NCBI GenBank assembly: GCA_951801655.1
Contig: CATONV010000002.1
Span: 34,977-98,976, forward strand
Length of the DNA stretch: 64,000 nt
Direction: 5' to 3'
Source: an uncultured Oscillospiraceae bacterium
GTDB lineage: Bacteria; Bacillota; Clostridia; Oscillospirales; Oscillospiraceae
Translations under genes and position numbers: made by a program
The notes under the pieces: model-generated
Database searches by the model: none
Seen by the model: only the letters and a program-made list of their open reading frames with translations
Told to the model about the DNA's origin: nothing
In this document: in pieces, positions 1-7,799 of the stretch
Layout: each line of letters starts with the position of its first letter
How positions within the stretch are numbered: the first letter of the stretch is position 1

Positions 1-639
1 GACCAGATGGTCCACAAGGCGTACGCCCAGGGGTTCCAGGGCGATTCGGACCACGTTGGTGGTGTTCATGTCCTCGGGGGAAGGGAGGGCGATGCCGCTG
101 ACATGGTTGTGAGCCAGATAGCAGAAGGAGGCCCGCAGGGCCAGACACTCCTCCGCCACCCGGCGGATGGTCACGTCGGAGCTGCTGTTGTTGCCCTCGG
201 AGATTTTTCGGATCCCCAGCAGCTTCTCCTTGGCGTCCAGGCACAGTACGTAGACCATCTCATTGCGCGAACCATAAAGGTAAGGGGCCAGCACATGCCC
301 CGCCTCCTCCACCGTATGGACAATCTGCCCAGGTTCGGTGCGGCCCTCCAGATACCGGCCCATCACCGCCGGAAACAGCTTGAGCATGGCGGCGGAGTGC
401 TCCCCCATGCCTTTCACCTTCATCAGTTCCTCGGGCAGGGCGTCCAGTACTCCGGACAGAGAACCGAACCGGTCGACCAGCTCATGGGCCAGAGGGTTCA
501 CGTCCCCCTGGGGGATGGCGTAAAACAAAATCAACTCCAGCACCCGGTGGTCAGGCCAGCCCTCAATCCCTCGGGTGAGAAACTCCTCCTTCACCCGTCC
601 CCGGTGGCCGGTGTGGATGGCTTTCTTTTTCTCTGCCAT
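1..639 (-). CDS. radC: RadC/JAB-domain protein, 3' end beyond window
   Basis: The first 213 codons of a RadC-family protein are present; the gene runs off the left edge, so it has no entry in the ORF track. The MPN/JAB metal-binding signature HxH(7)SxxD is visible as HNHVSGIALPSPED at residues 177-190, after a helix-hairpin-helix-like stretch (KVKGMGEHSA, about 74-83). The family was named for DNA repair, but its biochemical role is not settled. The ATG at 639 follows an AAGGAAGAG ribosome site and lies 9 bases after the pyrE stop on the same strand, so the two genes are probably co-transcribed. Confidence 0.9.
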   Translation of the reverse strand, partial: MAEKKKAIHTGHRGRVKEEFLTRGIEGWPDHRVLELILFYAIPQGDVNPLAHELVDRFGSLSGVLDALPEELMKVKGMGEHSAAMLKLFPAVMGRYLEGRTEPGQIVHTVEEAGHVLAPYLYGSRNEMVYVLCLDAKEKLLGIRKISEGNNSSSDVTIRRVAEECLALRASFCYLAHNHVSGIALPSPEDMNTTNVVRIALEPLGVRLVDHLV

Positions 640-648
640 TTCTCTTCC

Positions 649-1320
649 TTATCTTGCTCCGTACTCGGCCAGATAAGCCTCCATTCTGGCCTTCATATCA
701 TCGTCAATATAGACCTTGCCATCCACCGGATTGTTGTGGAGGAAGGCGATCACTTCCCGCACGGTGACGATGGGGAAGACCTGAATGCCGTAGTCCTGGC
801 GCAGCTCGTCCAGGGTGGAACAGCTGCGGGTGCCCCTCTCCATGCGGTCCACCGAGACAAAGAGGGCCTTCATCTCCACCTTGGCCACATGCTGAAACAG
901 CTCAATGGACTCCCGCACGGCGGTGCCGGCAGTGACCACGTCCTCAATGATGGCCACCTTGTCCCCGTCCTGGGGCTTGTAGCCCACCATGGAGCCCCCC
1001 TCGCCGTGGTCCTTGGCCTCCTTGCGGTTGAAGCAGTAGGGAAGGTCACGGCCATGATTCCGAAACAGCGACGCGGCGGCGGACACGGCCAGGGGGATAC
1101 CCTTGTAGGCCGGGCCGAAGAGGCAGTCGATCCCCTGGGGCATGTTCTCCTGAATACAGGCGGCGTAGTAATCCCCCAGCTGGGCGGCCTGGGCGCCCGT
1201 CTTGTAGTTGCCTGTGTTGACAAAATAGGGTGTCTTCCGCCCCGATTTGGTGGTGAAGTCCCCGAAGGTAAGCACGCCGGAGCGCACCATAAAGGTGATG
1301 AATTCCTCTTTGTAGGTCAT
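649..1320 (-). CDS. pyrE: Orotate phosphoribosyltransferase
   Basis: This 223-residue enzyme transfers phosphoribose from PRPP to orotate, the fifth step of de novo UMP synthesis. The PRPP-binding loop is seen as VAIIEDVVTAGTAVRES, and the flexible catalytic loop as FNRKEAKDHGEGG. The track ORF begins 15 codons earlier, but the ATG at 1320 (MTYKEEF) has an AAAGGGG ribosome site and matches the family's usual length. A TATAAT box lies just upstream on this strand. No other de novo pyrimidine gene is in the window. radC follows after 9 bases, an unusual partner that says nothing about function. Confidence 0.95.
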   Translation of the reverse strand: MTYKEEFITFMVRSGVLTFGDFTTKSGRKTPYFVNTGNYKTGAQAAQLGDYYAACIQENMPQGIDCLFGPAYKGIPLAVSAAASLFRNHGRDLPYCFNRKEAKDHGEGGSMVGYKPQDGDKVAIIEDVVTAGTAVRESIELFQHVAKVEMKALFVSVDRMERGTRSCSTLDELRQDYGIQVFPIVTVREVIAFLHNNPVDGKVYIDDDMKARMEAYLAEYGAR

Positions 1321-1373
1321 GGCGGTAAACCCCTTTATTCTCAATTTTGGCCGATAGAAGACCATAATAATCT

Positions 1374-1402
1374 ATTATACCACGCTTTCTCCCGGGGGAC
1401 AA
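1374..1402 (-). promoter_or_regulatory. Candidate sigma-A promoter of pyrE
   Basis: On the minus strand TTGTCC (1397-1402) and TATAAT (1374-1379) are separated by 17 bases and lie about 55 bases before the pyrE ATG. The -10 box is perfect and the -35 box is moderate. No pyrimidine attenuator (PyrR-type) hairpin series is evident. Confidence 0.5.
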
Positions 1403-1424
1403 TCCCAAACAGCGGCGGCCCGAA

Positions 1425-1467
1425 GAAAAACAGAGTGCCGGCTGGGCCCTGTTGGCCCCGCCGGCAC
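1425..1467 (-). terminator. Rho-independent terminator after the HAD gene
   Basis: Reading the minus strand, GTGCCGGC pairs with GCCGGCAC around an inner GGCC/GGCC extension, followed by a TTTTTC run. It starts 8 bases after the HAD hydrolase stop and separates that gene from pyrE. Confidence 0.75.
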
Positions 1468-1474
1468 GCGGATG

Positions 1475-2137
1475 TTACAGCTCCAGCCAGGAGAGAAGCG
1501 ATTCGTCGTCCCAGCGAGTAAAATAACAGTCCGCCAAGTCTTTAAGCCGCTCCTGGTCGTCGGCGGAGTTGGAGTCGTAGATGACGCCCAGGGGGAAACC
1601 TGCCCGCTTGGCAGTGGAGGCGGCCACCAGGATGTCCTCGAAGACGACGGTGTTCTCCGGACGGGCGCCCAGCCGTCGGGCGGCCTCCAGATAGACATCG
1701 GGCCGGGTTTTGCCCACGCCCACCTCCTCGCAGGACAGGAGGAACTGGAAACAGTCCCGCACCCCAAGGCGGCGCAGACAGAGGTCGATCAGCTCCGGCG
1801 CGGTGGAGGAGGCGATGCACATCTTCACCCCTGCCGCCTGCAGCCGCTTCAGCACAGCCGCCGCCCCCGGCTTCAAGGGGACATCGGTGCGGTAGTGCTC
1901 CTCCATCAGGGAATTGATTTCCCGGGCAATCTGCTTCGGCGTGTCGGGCAGGTGGTAGGTGCGCACAAACAACTCGGCGGTCCCCTCCATGGTCAGGGCG
2001 ATGGACTCCTCCTGAAGCTCGGGGGACAGAGAGGGAAAGCCGCGCCGGGCCAGAAATTCGTCTGTCAGCCGGTTCCAGAAGCCCATGGAGTCCACCAGTG
2101 TGCCGTCCATGTCAAAAATTGCAAATGTGTTCTTCAT
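1475..2137 (-). CDS. HAD-superfamily phosphatase (phosphoglycolate/beta-phosphoglucomutase-like)
   Basis: This 220-residue protein is a Rossmann-fold HAD hydrolase. Motif I is FDMDGTLVDS at residues 8-17, with nucleophile and acid Asp residues both present. Motif II is seen as ASSTAPE, and the acidic motif IV region as VVFEDILVA. A helical C1-type cap follows motif I (EFLARRGFPSLSPELQEE). The cap resembles phosphoglycolate phosphatase and beta-phosphoglucomutase relatives, but the substrate cannot be read from sequence. The ATG at 2137 has an AGGAGA site. It is divergent from cdd and has its own terminator, so it is probably monocistronic. Confidence 0.85.
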   Translation of the reverse strand: MKNTFAIFDMDGTLVDSMGFWNRLTDEFLARRGFPSLSPELQEESIALTMEGTAELFVRTYHLPDTPKQIAREINSLMEEHYRTDVPLKPGAAAVLKRLQAAGVKMCIASSTAPELIDLCLRRLGVRDCFQFLLSCEEVGVGKTRPDVYLEAARRLGARPENTVVFEDILVAASTAKRAGFPLGVIYDSNSADDQERLKDLADCYFTRWDDESLLSWLEL

Positions 2138-2152
2138 TTCTCTCTCCTATCC

Positions 2153-2202
2153 TTGCATGGGAATGTAAGTGGTATTATAATAGAAAAAAAGAGGATGCGC
2201 AA
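2153..2202. promoter_or_regulatory. Divergent overlapping sigma-A promoters (HAD gene / cdd)
   Basis: On the plus strand TTGCAT (2153-2158) and TATAAT (2176-2181) are 17 bases apart and point toward cdd. On the minus strand TTGCGC (2197-2202) and TATAAT (2174-2179) are also 17 bases apart and point toward the HAD gene. The two -10 boxes share the same ATTATAAT core, so polymerase can occupy only one direction at a time. Confidence 0.65.
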
Positions 2203-2312
2203 GTCCCTTGTGCCAGAGGGAGGCGTCGTGTTATCTCCCGTGCCTTCGGCGGAGGAGACAGGAACATAAAGCGACGCTTTGTGGACCAGAACCGAAAAAG
2301 GAGGAATATGTG

Positions 2313-2708
2313 ATGACAGACCGCGAGCTAATCCAAAGGGCCTTTGAGATGCACCGGGTTTCCTATGTGCCCTACTCCCGATTTCCTGTGGGGGCGGCGA
2401 TTTTGACGCAGGACGGTCGGGTTTTTACCGGCTGCAACGTGGAAAACGCCGCCTACGGCTCCACCATCTGCGCTGAACGCACCGCCATCCTGAAGGCGGT
2501 GAGCGAGGGCTGCCGGGAGGGCTGGACCGCCATTGCCATTGCCGGGCAGGGGGCGGACTTCTGCTGGCCCTGCGGAGCCTGCCGACAGATGCTCTATGAG
2601 TTCGCGCCAGAGCTGCGGGTTCTGGCCGCGAGAGGGGACGGGGGATATCAGGAGGCGTCTCTGGAGCAGCTGCTGCCCCATGGCTTCGGGCCCAAATCTT
2701 TGGGGTGA
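2313..2708 (+). CDS. cdd: Cytidine deaminase
   Basis: This 131-residue, zinc-dependent enzyme deaminates cytidine and deoxycytidine in pyrimidine salvage. The catalytic motif is TICAERTA (Cys ligand and general-base Glu), followed by WPCGACRQ, which carries the other two zinc cysteines. NVENAAYG is the usual substrate loop. The track ORF begins at 2208, but the ATG at 2313 is preceded by a perfect AAAGGAGG 8 bases upstream and gives the normal tetrameric-CDA length. Transcription probably starts near 2188, leaving a leader of about 125 bases containing the hairpin-prone segment CTCCCGTGCCTTCGGC. Confidence 0.95.
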   Translation: MTDRELIQRAFEMHRVSYVPYSRFPVGAAILTQDGRVFTGCNVENAAYGSTICAERTAILKAVSEGCREGWTAIAIAGQGADFCWPCGACRQMLYEFAPELRVLAARGDGGYQEASLEQLLPHGFGPKSLG

Positions 2709-2830
2709 GAGAGGCTTTGCATGGGGTGTGAAGCGGAGAAAAAGTCCGTCAAAAAAATTTTTTCCATTGCATAGAACGGCGAAAAGCGTATAAACTACCC
2801 CCGGAACCCGAAACAAGGAGGTGGTTTGAC

Positions 2831-3043
2831 GTGATGATGGACAAAATCGCCCTGACGCTGCTGATTATCGGCGGGCTGAACTGGGGCAGCGTGGGCCTGT
2901 TCCAGTTTGACCTGGTGGCCTTCGCCTGCGGCGGGTCCGGCAGCATGATCAGCCGGGTGATCTATACCCTGGTGGGGCTGTCCGCCGTGTGGTGCGTCTC
3001 CCTGTTGTTCCGCGACCGAGACCCCGTGGAGGAGAGACGCTGA
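2831..3043 (+). CDS. DUF378 family small membrane protein
   Basis: This 70-residue protein has two predicted membrane segments (about 5-26 and 37-57). GGLNWGSVGLFQFDLV is the hallmark of the DUF378/YuzA family, whose function is unknown. The GTG at 2831 lies 7 bases after AAGGAGGTG and is followed directly by two ATG codons, so the exact start could be 2831, 2834 or 2837. It ends in a strong terminator shared with the convergent aldolase gene, and it may be its own unit. Confidence 0.8.
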   Translation: MMMDKIALTLLIIGGLNWGSVGLFQFDLVAFACGGSGSMISRVIYTLVGLSAVWCVSLLFRDRDPVEERR

Positions 3044-3075
3044 GACTTGGCGGGCAATTTCCTCATTTCAAAAAG

Positions 3076-3115
3076 AACAGACCCGGAGCGGTTTGACGCT
3101 CCGGGCCTGTTTTTT
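3076..3115. terminator. Bidirectional rho-independent terminator
   Basis: AACAGACCCGGAGCG pairs with CGCTCCGGGCCTGTT and is followed by a T run on the plus strand. The upstream AAAA supplies a U-tract for the minus strand. It sits exactly between the convergent DUF378 and aldolase genes. Confidence 0.9.
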
Positions 3116-3119
3116 ACAG

Positions 3120-3794
3120 TCAGCACTCCTTCATGCTTCGAACGCCGGTGAGACGTTCAAAATCGGCGGCGAAGGCGTCCACTGCGGCGGCGATGGCGGG
3201 GCTGTTTACAAAGGAACGGATCACGTCGGGAGACACCGTGGAGGCGCCCACGCCGCAGCGGCACAGCTCCAGCACTTGCTGGGAGTTTTTAAAGCTGGCG
3301 GCGAGAATTTGTGTGGACAGGCCGTTATTGGTGAAAATGTCCTGAATCTCCTTGGCGACGGCGATGCCGTCAAACCCCATGTTGTCGATCCGGTTGATAT
3401 AGGGGGCGGCGTACTCCGCACCGCACCGGGCGGCCAGATAGGCCTGCATGGGGGTGTAGACGGCGGTGCCCGTGACGCGGACGCCCTCTTTGACCAGGAT
3501 CTTCATGGCCTGGAAGCCCTCCGGAACACAGGGAATCTTGACCAGCGTGTTTTCGCCAAGCTGCTCTGTGATGCGATGGGCGTCCTCCACCATGCCTTGG
3601 GCGCCGGAGGCCACGGCCTGAACGTGGAGGTCGGCGTCGGGGCCGATGAAAGCCCGGATCTCCCGCAGGACGTCGAATGGCGGACGGCCCGCTTTGGACA
3701 GGATGGTAGGGTTGGTGGTGACGCCGTCAATGGGGTAAAACTGGTACAGCTGGCGGATGGCGTCGAGATTTGCGTCGTCAATTAAGAGTTTCAT
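3120..3794 (-). CDS. fsa: Fructose-6-phosphate aldolase / small transaldolase
   Basis: This 224-residue TIM barrel belongs to the short transaldolase (TalC/Fsa) group. The family forms a Schiff base with a lysine on strand 4; here that lysine is in TLVKIPCVPEG. The N-terminal DDANLDAI and VTTNPTIL, and the later GTAVYTPMQA and AASFKN, are the usual active-site strands. Members either cleave fructose-6-phosphate or act as transaldolase, and sequence alone does not decide which. It is a single gene with a ribosome site AAAGGA before the ATG at 3794. The PilZ gene lies 22 bases upstream on the same strand. Confidence 0.9.
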   Translation of the reverse strand: MKLLIDDANLDAIRQLYQFYPIDGVTTNPTILSKAGRPPFDVLREIRAFIGPDADLHVQAVASGAQGMVEDAHRITEQLGENTLVKIPCVPEGFQAMKILVKEGVRVTGTAVYTPMQAYLAARCGAEYAAPYINRIDNMGFDGIAVAKEIQDIFTNNGLSTQILAASFKNSQQVLELCRCGVGASTVSPDVIRSFVNSPAIAAAVDAFAADFERLTGVRSMKEC

Positions 3795-3816
3795 AGTTCA
3801 GGTTCCTTTCAGGGTG

Positions 3817-4428
3817 TTATTCCGGACGGTAGAGCCGCCGTTCCTCCTGGTACACGTAGCTGCGCAGCTGGGACTCCTGGAAGACGCCCAGATCCACAAA
3901 ACGGCAGCCGTAGCCGTAAGTGCTGCGGCTGGTCTGTCCCACGCGAAGCTCCACGCGCAGGATCTCGGCGGTGAGGGAGATGGGGGTTTCGGTCAGGGGA
4001 AAGGTAAAGGTCAGCTGGTCGCCGGTCATGGCGACCATGGTGGAGACCAGAAAGACGCCGCCGGCGCTGATGTTCTGAATGGTGGCGGGGTAGTGCCGGC
4101 CGTCCAGGGTGACATCCACCCCGGCGGACAGGGAGACCTTGATGTCTTCCCGCCGCTGAAGCTGGGCCACCTGCTCCAGCACCGCGCAGCGGAAGGTGCG
4201 CATGCCCTTGGTGACAAGAGGGGTGGAGAGGACGCAGCGGCAGCGGACCACGCCCAGAATGGGATCAAACAGCCGAATGTCGACGGGAGTGCGCAGGGGA
4301 AGCTCAATGCCCCGGGGCACAGTGAGCATCAGCCCGCCTACGGAGCCGGTGCGCACTGCGGCCTGGATGGAGGGGCCGCCCTTTGGATCCAGGATCTCCC
4401 CTTTTTTACAGTATAAAAATGGAGTCAT
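3817..4428 (-). CDS. PilZ-domain protein (YcgR-like), possible c-di-GMP motility effector
   Basis: This 203-residue protein has a YcgR-like N-terminal half (about 1-88) and a C-terminal PilZ domain. The NxSxxG element is intact (QNISAGGVFL, 119-124 core). The RxxxR loop reads RREDIK (92-97), so the second Arg is Lys in this copy; c-di-GMP affinity could be lower. GYGCRFVDL marks the end of the barrel. PilZ proteins of this type slow flagellar rotation when c-di-GMP is bound. Its position divergent from flgM, at the head of the flagellar cluster, supports a motility role. The ATG at 4428 has an AGAGGTG site. Confidence 0.85.
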   Translation of the reverse strand: MTPFLYCKKGEILDPKGGPSIQAAVRTGSVGGLMLTVPRGIELPLRTPVDIRLFDPILGVVRCRCVLSTPLVTKGMRTFRCAVLEQVAQLQRREDIKVSLSAGVDVTLDGRHYPATIQNISAGGVFLVSTMVAMTGDQLTFTFPLTETPISLTAEILRVELRVGQTSRSTYGYGCRFVDLGVFQESQLRSYVYQEERRLYRPE

Positions 4429-4731
4429 CTTAAATCACACCTCTGCTGTATTCACAGATGAAAAAGATTTCACGCTGTGGAAAAATTATTGTCATGATGG
4501 GGGCCGTGTCGGCAGTCCCCGCCCCTATTATAAAGGAAAACTTGCCGGTGTGCAACGGTCATTTGGAAAATTGCGCCGGAGAGGAAGAAGATTCGGGCGG
4601 GAGAGGATAAAAAAATTTTGTTCTCCATGTTATTTTTTGGTTCGGACAGTCCGATAGATGTAATGCAGAATGTTTTTTAAGGGAAACAGCGCGTGTCCTC
4701 CCGGGCCGGGAGGGCAAGGAGGTTTACTGAT
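4429..4731. other. Intergenic region between PilZ gene and flagellar cluster
   Basis: This 303-base stretch separates divergent genes and holds no convincing ORF. It is AT-rich near 4600-4680. The only promoter-like signal noted is the weak sigma-28-type box at 4631-4657. The flgM ribosome site GGCAAGGAGG is at the right end. Confidence 0.5.
4631..4657 (+). promoter_or_regulatory. Candidate sigma-28 promoter of flgM operon
   Basis: TATT-N15-TCCGATAG resembles the TAAA-N15-GCCGATAA consensus of sigma-28 (the -10 is good, the -35 poor). It lies 75 bases before flgM, and flgM-flgN-flgK-flgL are typically sigma-28-dependent late genes. It is weaker than the fliD and yjfB examples in this window. 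Confidence 0.4.
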
Positions 4732-5031
4732 ATGTTCGTAACAAGACGTGAGAGATTTTCCGCCGCCCCCATCGCTGCGGGCGGGCCGAGAACTGCCGGG
4801 ACCAAGCGGGCCAAAGCGGCCGAGAGCAGCTTTGACCAGATTACCCTGTCCGCCGGCCAGGCCGCCGGCCCCGCATTCCGGGATCTGGCGGCCAGCCTGT
4901 CGCAGCAGGTGCGCACATTTAATACAACTGGCAAGATACAGGACCTGCGGGGACAGGTGGCGTCCGGCGAGTACCGCCCTGACGCCCGGGAGACCGCGGC
5001 CCGGATGCTGCTGCTGTCGGAGGACGAATAA
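4732..5031 (+). CDS. flgM: Anti-sigma-28 factor FlgM
   Basis: This 99-residue protein is predicted to bind and inhibit FliA (encoded here at 32684) until it is exported through the finished hook. The C-terminal part (GQVASGEYRPDARETAARMLL) matches the helix pair FlgM uses to grip sigma-28. The N-terminal half is basic and poorly conserved, as usual. The ATG at 4732 follows GCAAGGAGG; the longer track ORF starting at 4693 has no ribosome site. Its stop codon is immediately followed by the flgN ATG, indicating tight coupling. Confidence 0.85.
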   Translation: MFVTRRERFSAAPIAAGGPRTAGTKRAKAAESSFDQITLSAGQAAGPAFRDLAASLSQQVRTFNTTGKIQDLRGQVASGEYRPDARETAARMLLLSEDE

Positions 5032-5481
5032 ATGGCGGACTGGCAGGATTATTTAAAGCTGATGCGCGGCCTGAGCCGCACTTTAGAGCAGCTCTCTCAG
5101 GTGGAGAGGGAAAAGGACGACGCGGCCACCCGGGGGGACCTGGCCGGCGTGGAGGCTTGCATGAAGCGGGAACAGGTTCTCAGCCTGTCTCTTCGCGGCT
5201 GCGACCAGAAGCGGGACGCCATGCTGGCTGAACTGGACCTGCGGGGTGTGACCCTCGGCCAGCTGGAGAGCCGCAGTCCCGAGGAGTTGCGGCTGGAGAC
5301 GAAGGCCGTGGTGGAGGAGCTGCGGCGGCAGTACGCCATTTTCCAGGCGGCCAGCAAAGCGGCCAGAGATACCCTAGAGATTAACCTCCGGGCCATTGAG
5401 AGGGTCCAGGCCATACGGGCCGGGGACTCTCTTGAGGCGGCAGAACAGCGCAAAACCCATCAGACTGATTTCCGGGCCTGA
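5032..5481 (+). CDS. flgN: FlgN-type flagellar chaperone
   Basis: This 149-residue, largely helical, charged protein has the FlgN layout: a long coiled-coil-like N-terminal half (SRTLEQLSQVEREKDDA), a central helix and a flexible C-terminus. FlgN chaperones keep the hook-filament junction proteins FlgK and FlgL soluble and target them to the export gate. Those two substrates are the next two genes, which strongly supports the call. It starts at the base after the flgM stop. Sequence conservation in this family is low, so the name rests partly on context. Confidence 0.8.
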   Translation: MADWQDYLKLMRGLSRTLEQLSQVEREKDDAATRGDLAGVEACMKREQVLSLSLRGCDQKRDAMLAELDLRGVTLGQLESRSPEELRLETKAVVEELRRQYAIFQAASKAARDTLEINLRAIERVQAIRAGDSLEAAEQRKTHQTDFRA

Positions 5482-5513
5482 TTTCCCGGAAGGCAAGATA
5501 AAGGAGAACGACT

Positions 5514-7784
5514 ATGGCTGTAATTGGTACATTTGGTTCCTTCACTGCGGCGCGGCTGGGTATTTATGCATCTCAGTCCTCCCTGAACGTGACAGGCAAC
5601 AATATCGCCAACATCAACACCAGGGGCTACACCCGCCAGCGGGCAGATCTGGTGTCCCTCCACTCTGACGGCAACATCCGCTACGCCAACAGCTACAACC
5701 TGAATATCGGATATGGCGTACTGGTGGACGGCATATCCCAGCTGCGCGACCCCTTCCTGGATATCCGCTACCGGGACGAGAACGCCAGCGTGGGCGCCTT
5801 CGAGGCCAGGCTGAAGGGTCTGCAGCAGCTGTCCGCCGTGCTGGACGAGGTGGGCATGGGCAAGGGTGAGTTCGGTATTATCGAGGCCCAGTTCAACGAC
5901 TTTACCAAGCAGCTGCAAAATCTGCTCAACCGGGTGGGCGAGCCAGAGTACGATACCACTGTCCGCTCCTCTGCCGAGAGTCTGGTGCGGTTCTTCAACG
6001 ACTACGCCGACGCCCTGACACGGGTGAAGGACAACCAGCTCAAAGACCTGAAGGCCGACGTGGGCAAGGTCAACACCATTCTGGAGGAAATTCGGGCGCT
6101 GAATGTGCAGATTCGGGATGCGGGCATCTACGGCGACAAGGCCCTGGAGCTGCGGGACCAGCGCAATGTGCTGATTGACGACCTGTCCTCCTATATCAAG
6201 ATAGACGTGCGCTACGACGAGGAGAAGCTGGATGAGTTCACCTCGGTGGAGAGAATCAACATTACCCTGGCCAACTCCGGCAATCCCCCCATCAAGCTGA
6301 TTCAGGGCATCTACGGCACCCAGCTGTCCATGCCCGAGATGGCGGCGGCCCGGAATCCGGATTATGACCCCAGCGATCCCCGCTGCAACCGGTATATCAG
6401 CCAGGAGAGCGACTTGGCCAACGGAAAGATTGTGTATACCAACAGCGAGAGAGAAGCTCTGCGGGACGACAACAATGATATCATTTGGAACAATGCGGCC
6501 GGAGAGGCGACCTTAAATGCCCTTGGCTATACGGGAACTCTGGATCAGCAGTTTGAGGAGAAATTCGGGCAGTATCTTCAGCTGGATGCCGACGGAAATA
6601 TTGTGGGATACACCTTCAACGCGGAGGACGCGACCCAGGTCAACAACGCCAAGGAGAAGGCGGACGACAACCGACTGTGGATGAGCTTTGAGCCTCTGGT
6701 GGACGAGAAGGGCCGCTTCATGCGGGACCAATACGGAAAAGAGATCACCGAGAGTGTGGACCTGGGGGACAACGCCCTGTACGGCTCCCTCCAGTCCAAG
6801 CGGGAGCTGCTTACCGAGGAGGGCGAGTTCGCCAGCGAGGACGACATCAAATTCGACCCCAACGCCAATATCAAGCGCGGTATCCCCTACTACCAGCGGG
6901 CCCTGGACGCCCTGGCCCGGAAGTTTGCCGATTCCTTCAACCAGGCCAATACCGGGACAGATGCGAACGGAGACCCCGACTACAAGCCTGTCTTTCTGGG
7001 CTACAAGACAGAGACCGGGCCCGACGGCGTGGAGAGATATAAGCTGAATGATGATTGCGAATTGGTCGACGGTACAGGCTATGAGCAGCTGATACAGGAT
7101 ATTGCCGCAGAGAAAAATATTACCGAAGACGAGGCCAAGGACTATTTGCAGCGGACCGATGTGAGCGATCTCTCCGCGGAGCTGCAAAATCAGGTCAAAA
7201 CCGCCCAGAAGGATCATCTGGGCGAGAGGGGCCACGGCGAGGAGATCACCGGTGGCGGCATCCTGTTCAGCGTCAGCGGCGACAGCAACGATATCACAGA
7301 CAAGGACGGCAAGGGCATCACAGCGGCCAATATTTCCATCTCCAAGGACTGGTCTGTGGGTTCGGTGCGTATCCTGAGCAGCAAGAAAAACAATATTTTG
7401 GACAACACCACCGCCAATGACAACATCTTCCACATGATTGAGCTGATGAGTGAGAAGATGAACTATACGGCGGACGACATCAAAGACATTGTGCCCGACG
7501 CGGCGGAGGGAAACAGAACCTACTTTGAGGGCTCCTTCCAGCAGCGGCTGGCTGATATCAACACCATTTTGTCCACCGACCAGGAGACCACCACCATCCA
7601 GTACAGCAGCTTTGAGCGCAAGGCGCTGAGTCTGGAGAATCAGCGGCAGAGTGTCTCCGGTGTGGACCTGAACGACGAGGCCACCAGCATGATGATGTTC
7701 CAGAAATCCTATGCCGCCGCCTGCCAGCTGATGACCACATTGGACTCTATGCTGGATAAGCTGATCAACGGCACCATCAGATAA
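5514..7784 (+). CDS. flgK: Hook-filament junction protein FlgK (HAP1), enlarged
   Basis: This 756-residue secreted structural protein forms the first junction ring on the hook. The N-terminal rod-family motif (LNVTGNNIANINTRGYTRQ) and the C-terminal coiled region (VSGVDLNDEATSMMMFQKSYAAA, cut here for brevity) are both present. FlgK is usually about 450-650 residues, so this copy is long. The extra mass lies in the middle, about residues 270-620, and is rich in acidic residues. No signal peptide is expected because export is by the flagellar apparatus. A clear AAGGAG site precedes the ATG. Confidence 0.95.
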   Translation: MAVIGTFGSFTAARLGIYASQSSLNVTGNNIANINTRGYTRQRADLVSLHSDGNIRYANSYNLNIGYGVLVDGISQLRDPFLDIRYRDENASVGAFEARLKGLQQLSAVLDEVGMGKGEFGIIEAQFNDFTKQLQNLLNRVGEPEYDTTVRSSAESLVRFFNDYADALTRVKDNQLKDLKADVGKVNTILEEIRALNVQIRDAGIYGDKALELRDQRNVLIDDLSSYIKIDVRYDEEKLDEFTSVERINITLANSGNPPIKLIQGIYGTQLSMPEMAAARNPDYDPSDPRCNRYISQESDLANGKIVYTNSEREALRDDNNDIIWNNAAGEATLNALGYTGTLDQQFEEKFGQYLQLDADGNIVGYTFNAEDATQVNNAKEKADDNRLWMSFEPLVDEKGRFMRDQYGKEITESVDLGDNALYGSLQSKRELLTEEGEFASEDDIKFDPNANIKRGIPYYQRALDALARKFADSFNQANTGTDANGDPDYKPVFLGYKTETGPDGVERYKLNDDCELVDGTGYEQLIQDIAAEKNITEDEAKDYLQRTDVSDLSAELQNQVKTAQKDHLGERGHGEEITGGGILFSVSGDSNDITDKDGKGITAANISISKDWSVGSVRILSSKKNNILDNTTANDNIFHMIELMSEKMNYTADDIKDIVPDAAEGNRTYFEGSFQQRLADINTILSTDQETTTIQYSSFERKALSLENQRQSVSGVDLNDEATSMMMFQKSYAAACQLMTTLDSMLDKLINGTIR

Positions 7785-7799
7785 GGAGGTAACCTGAAG

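Noticed and set aside
7-1521. 504-aa plus-strand ORF
   Set aside because: It is the shadow of radC and pyrE on the opposite strand; His/Gly/Leu-rich composition and no ribosome site.
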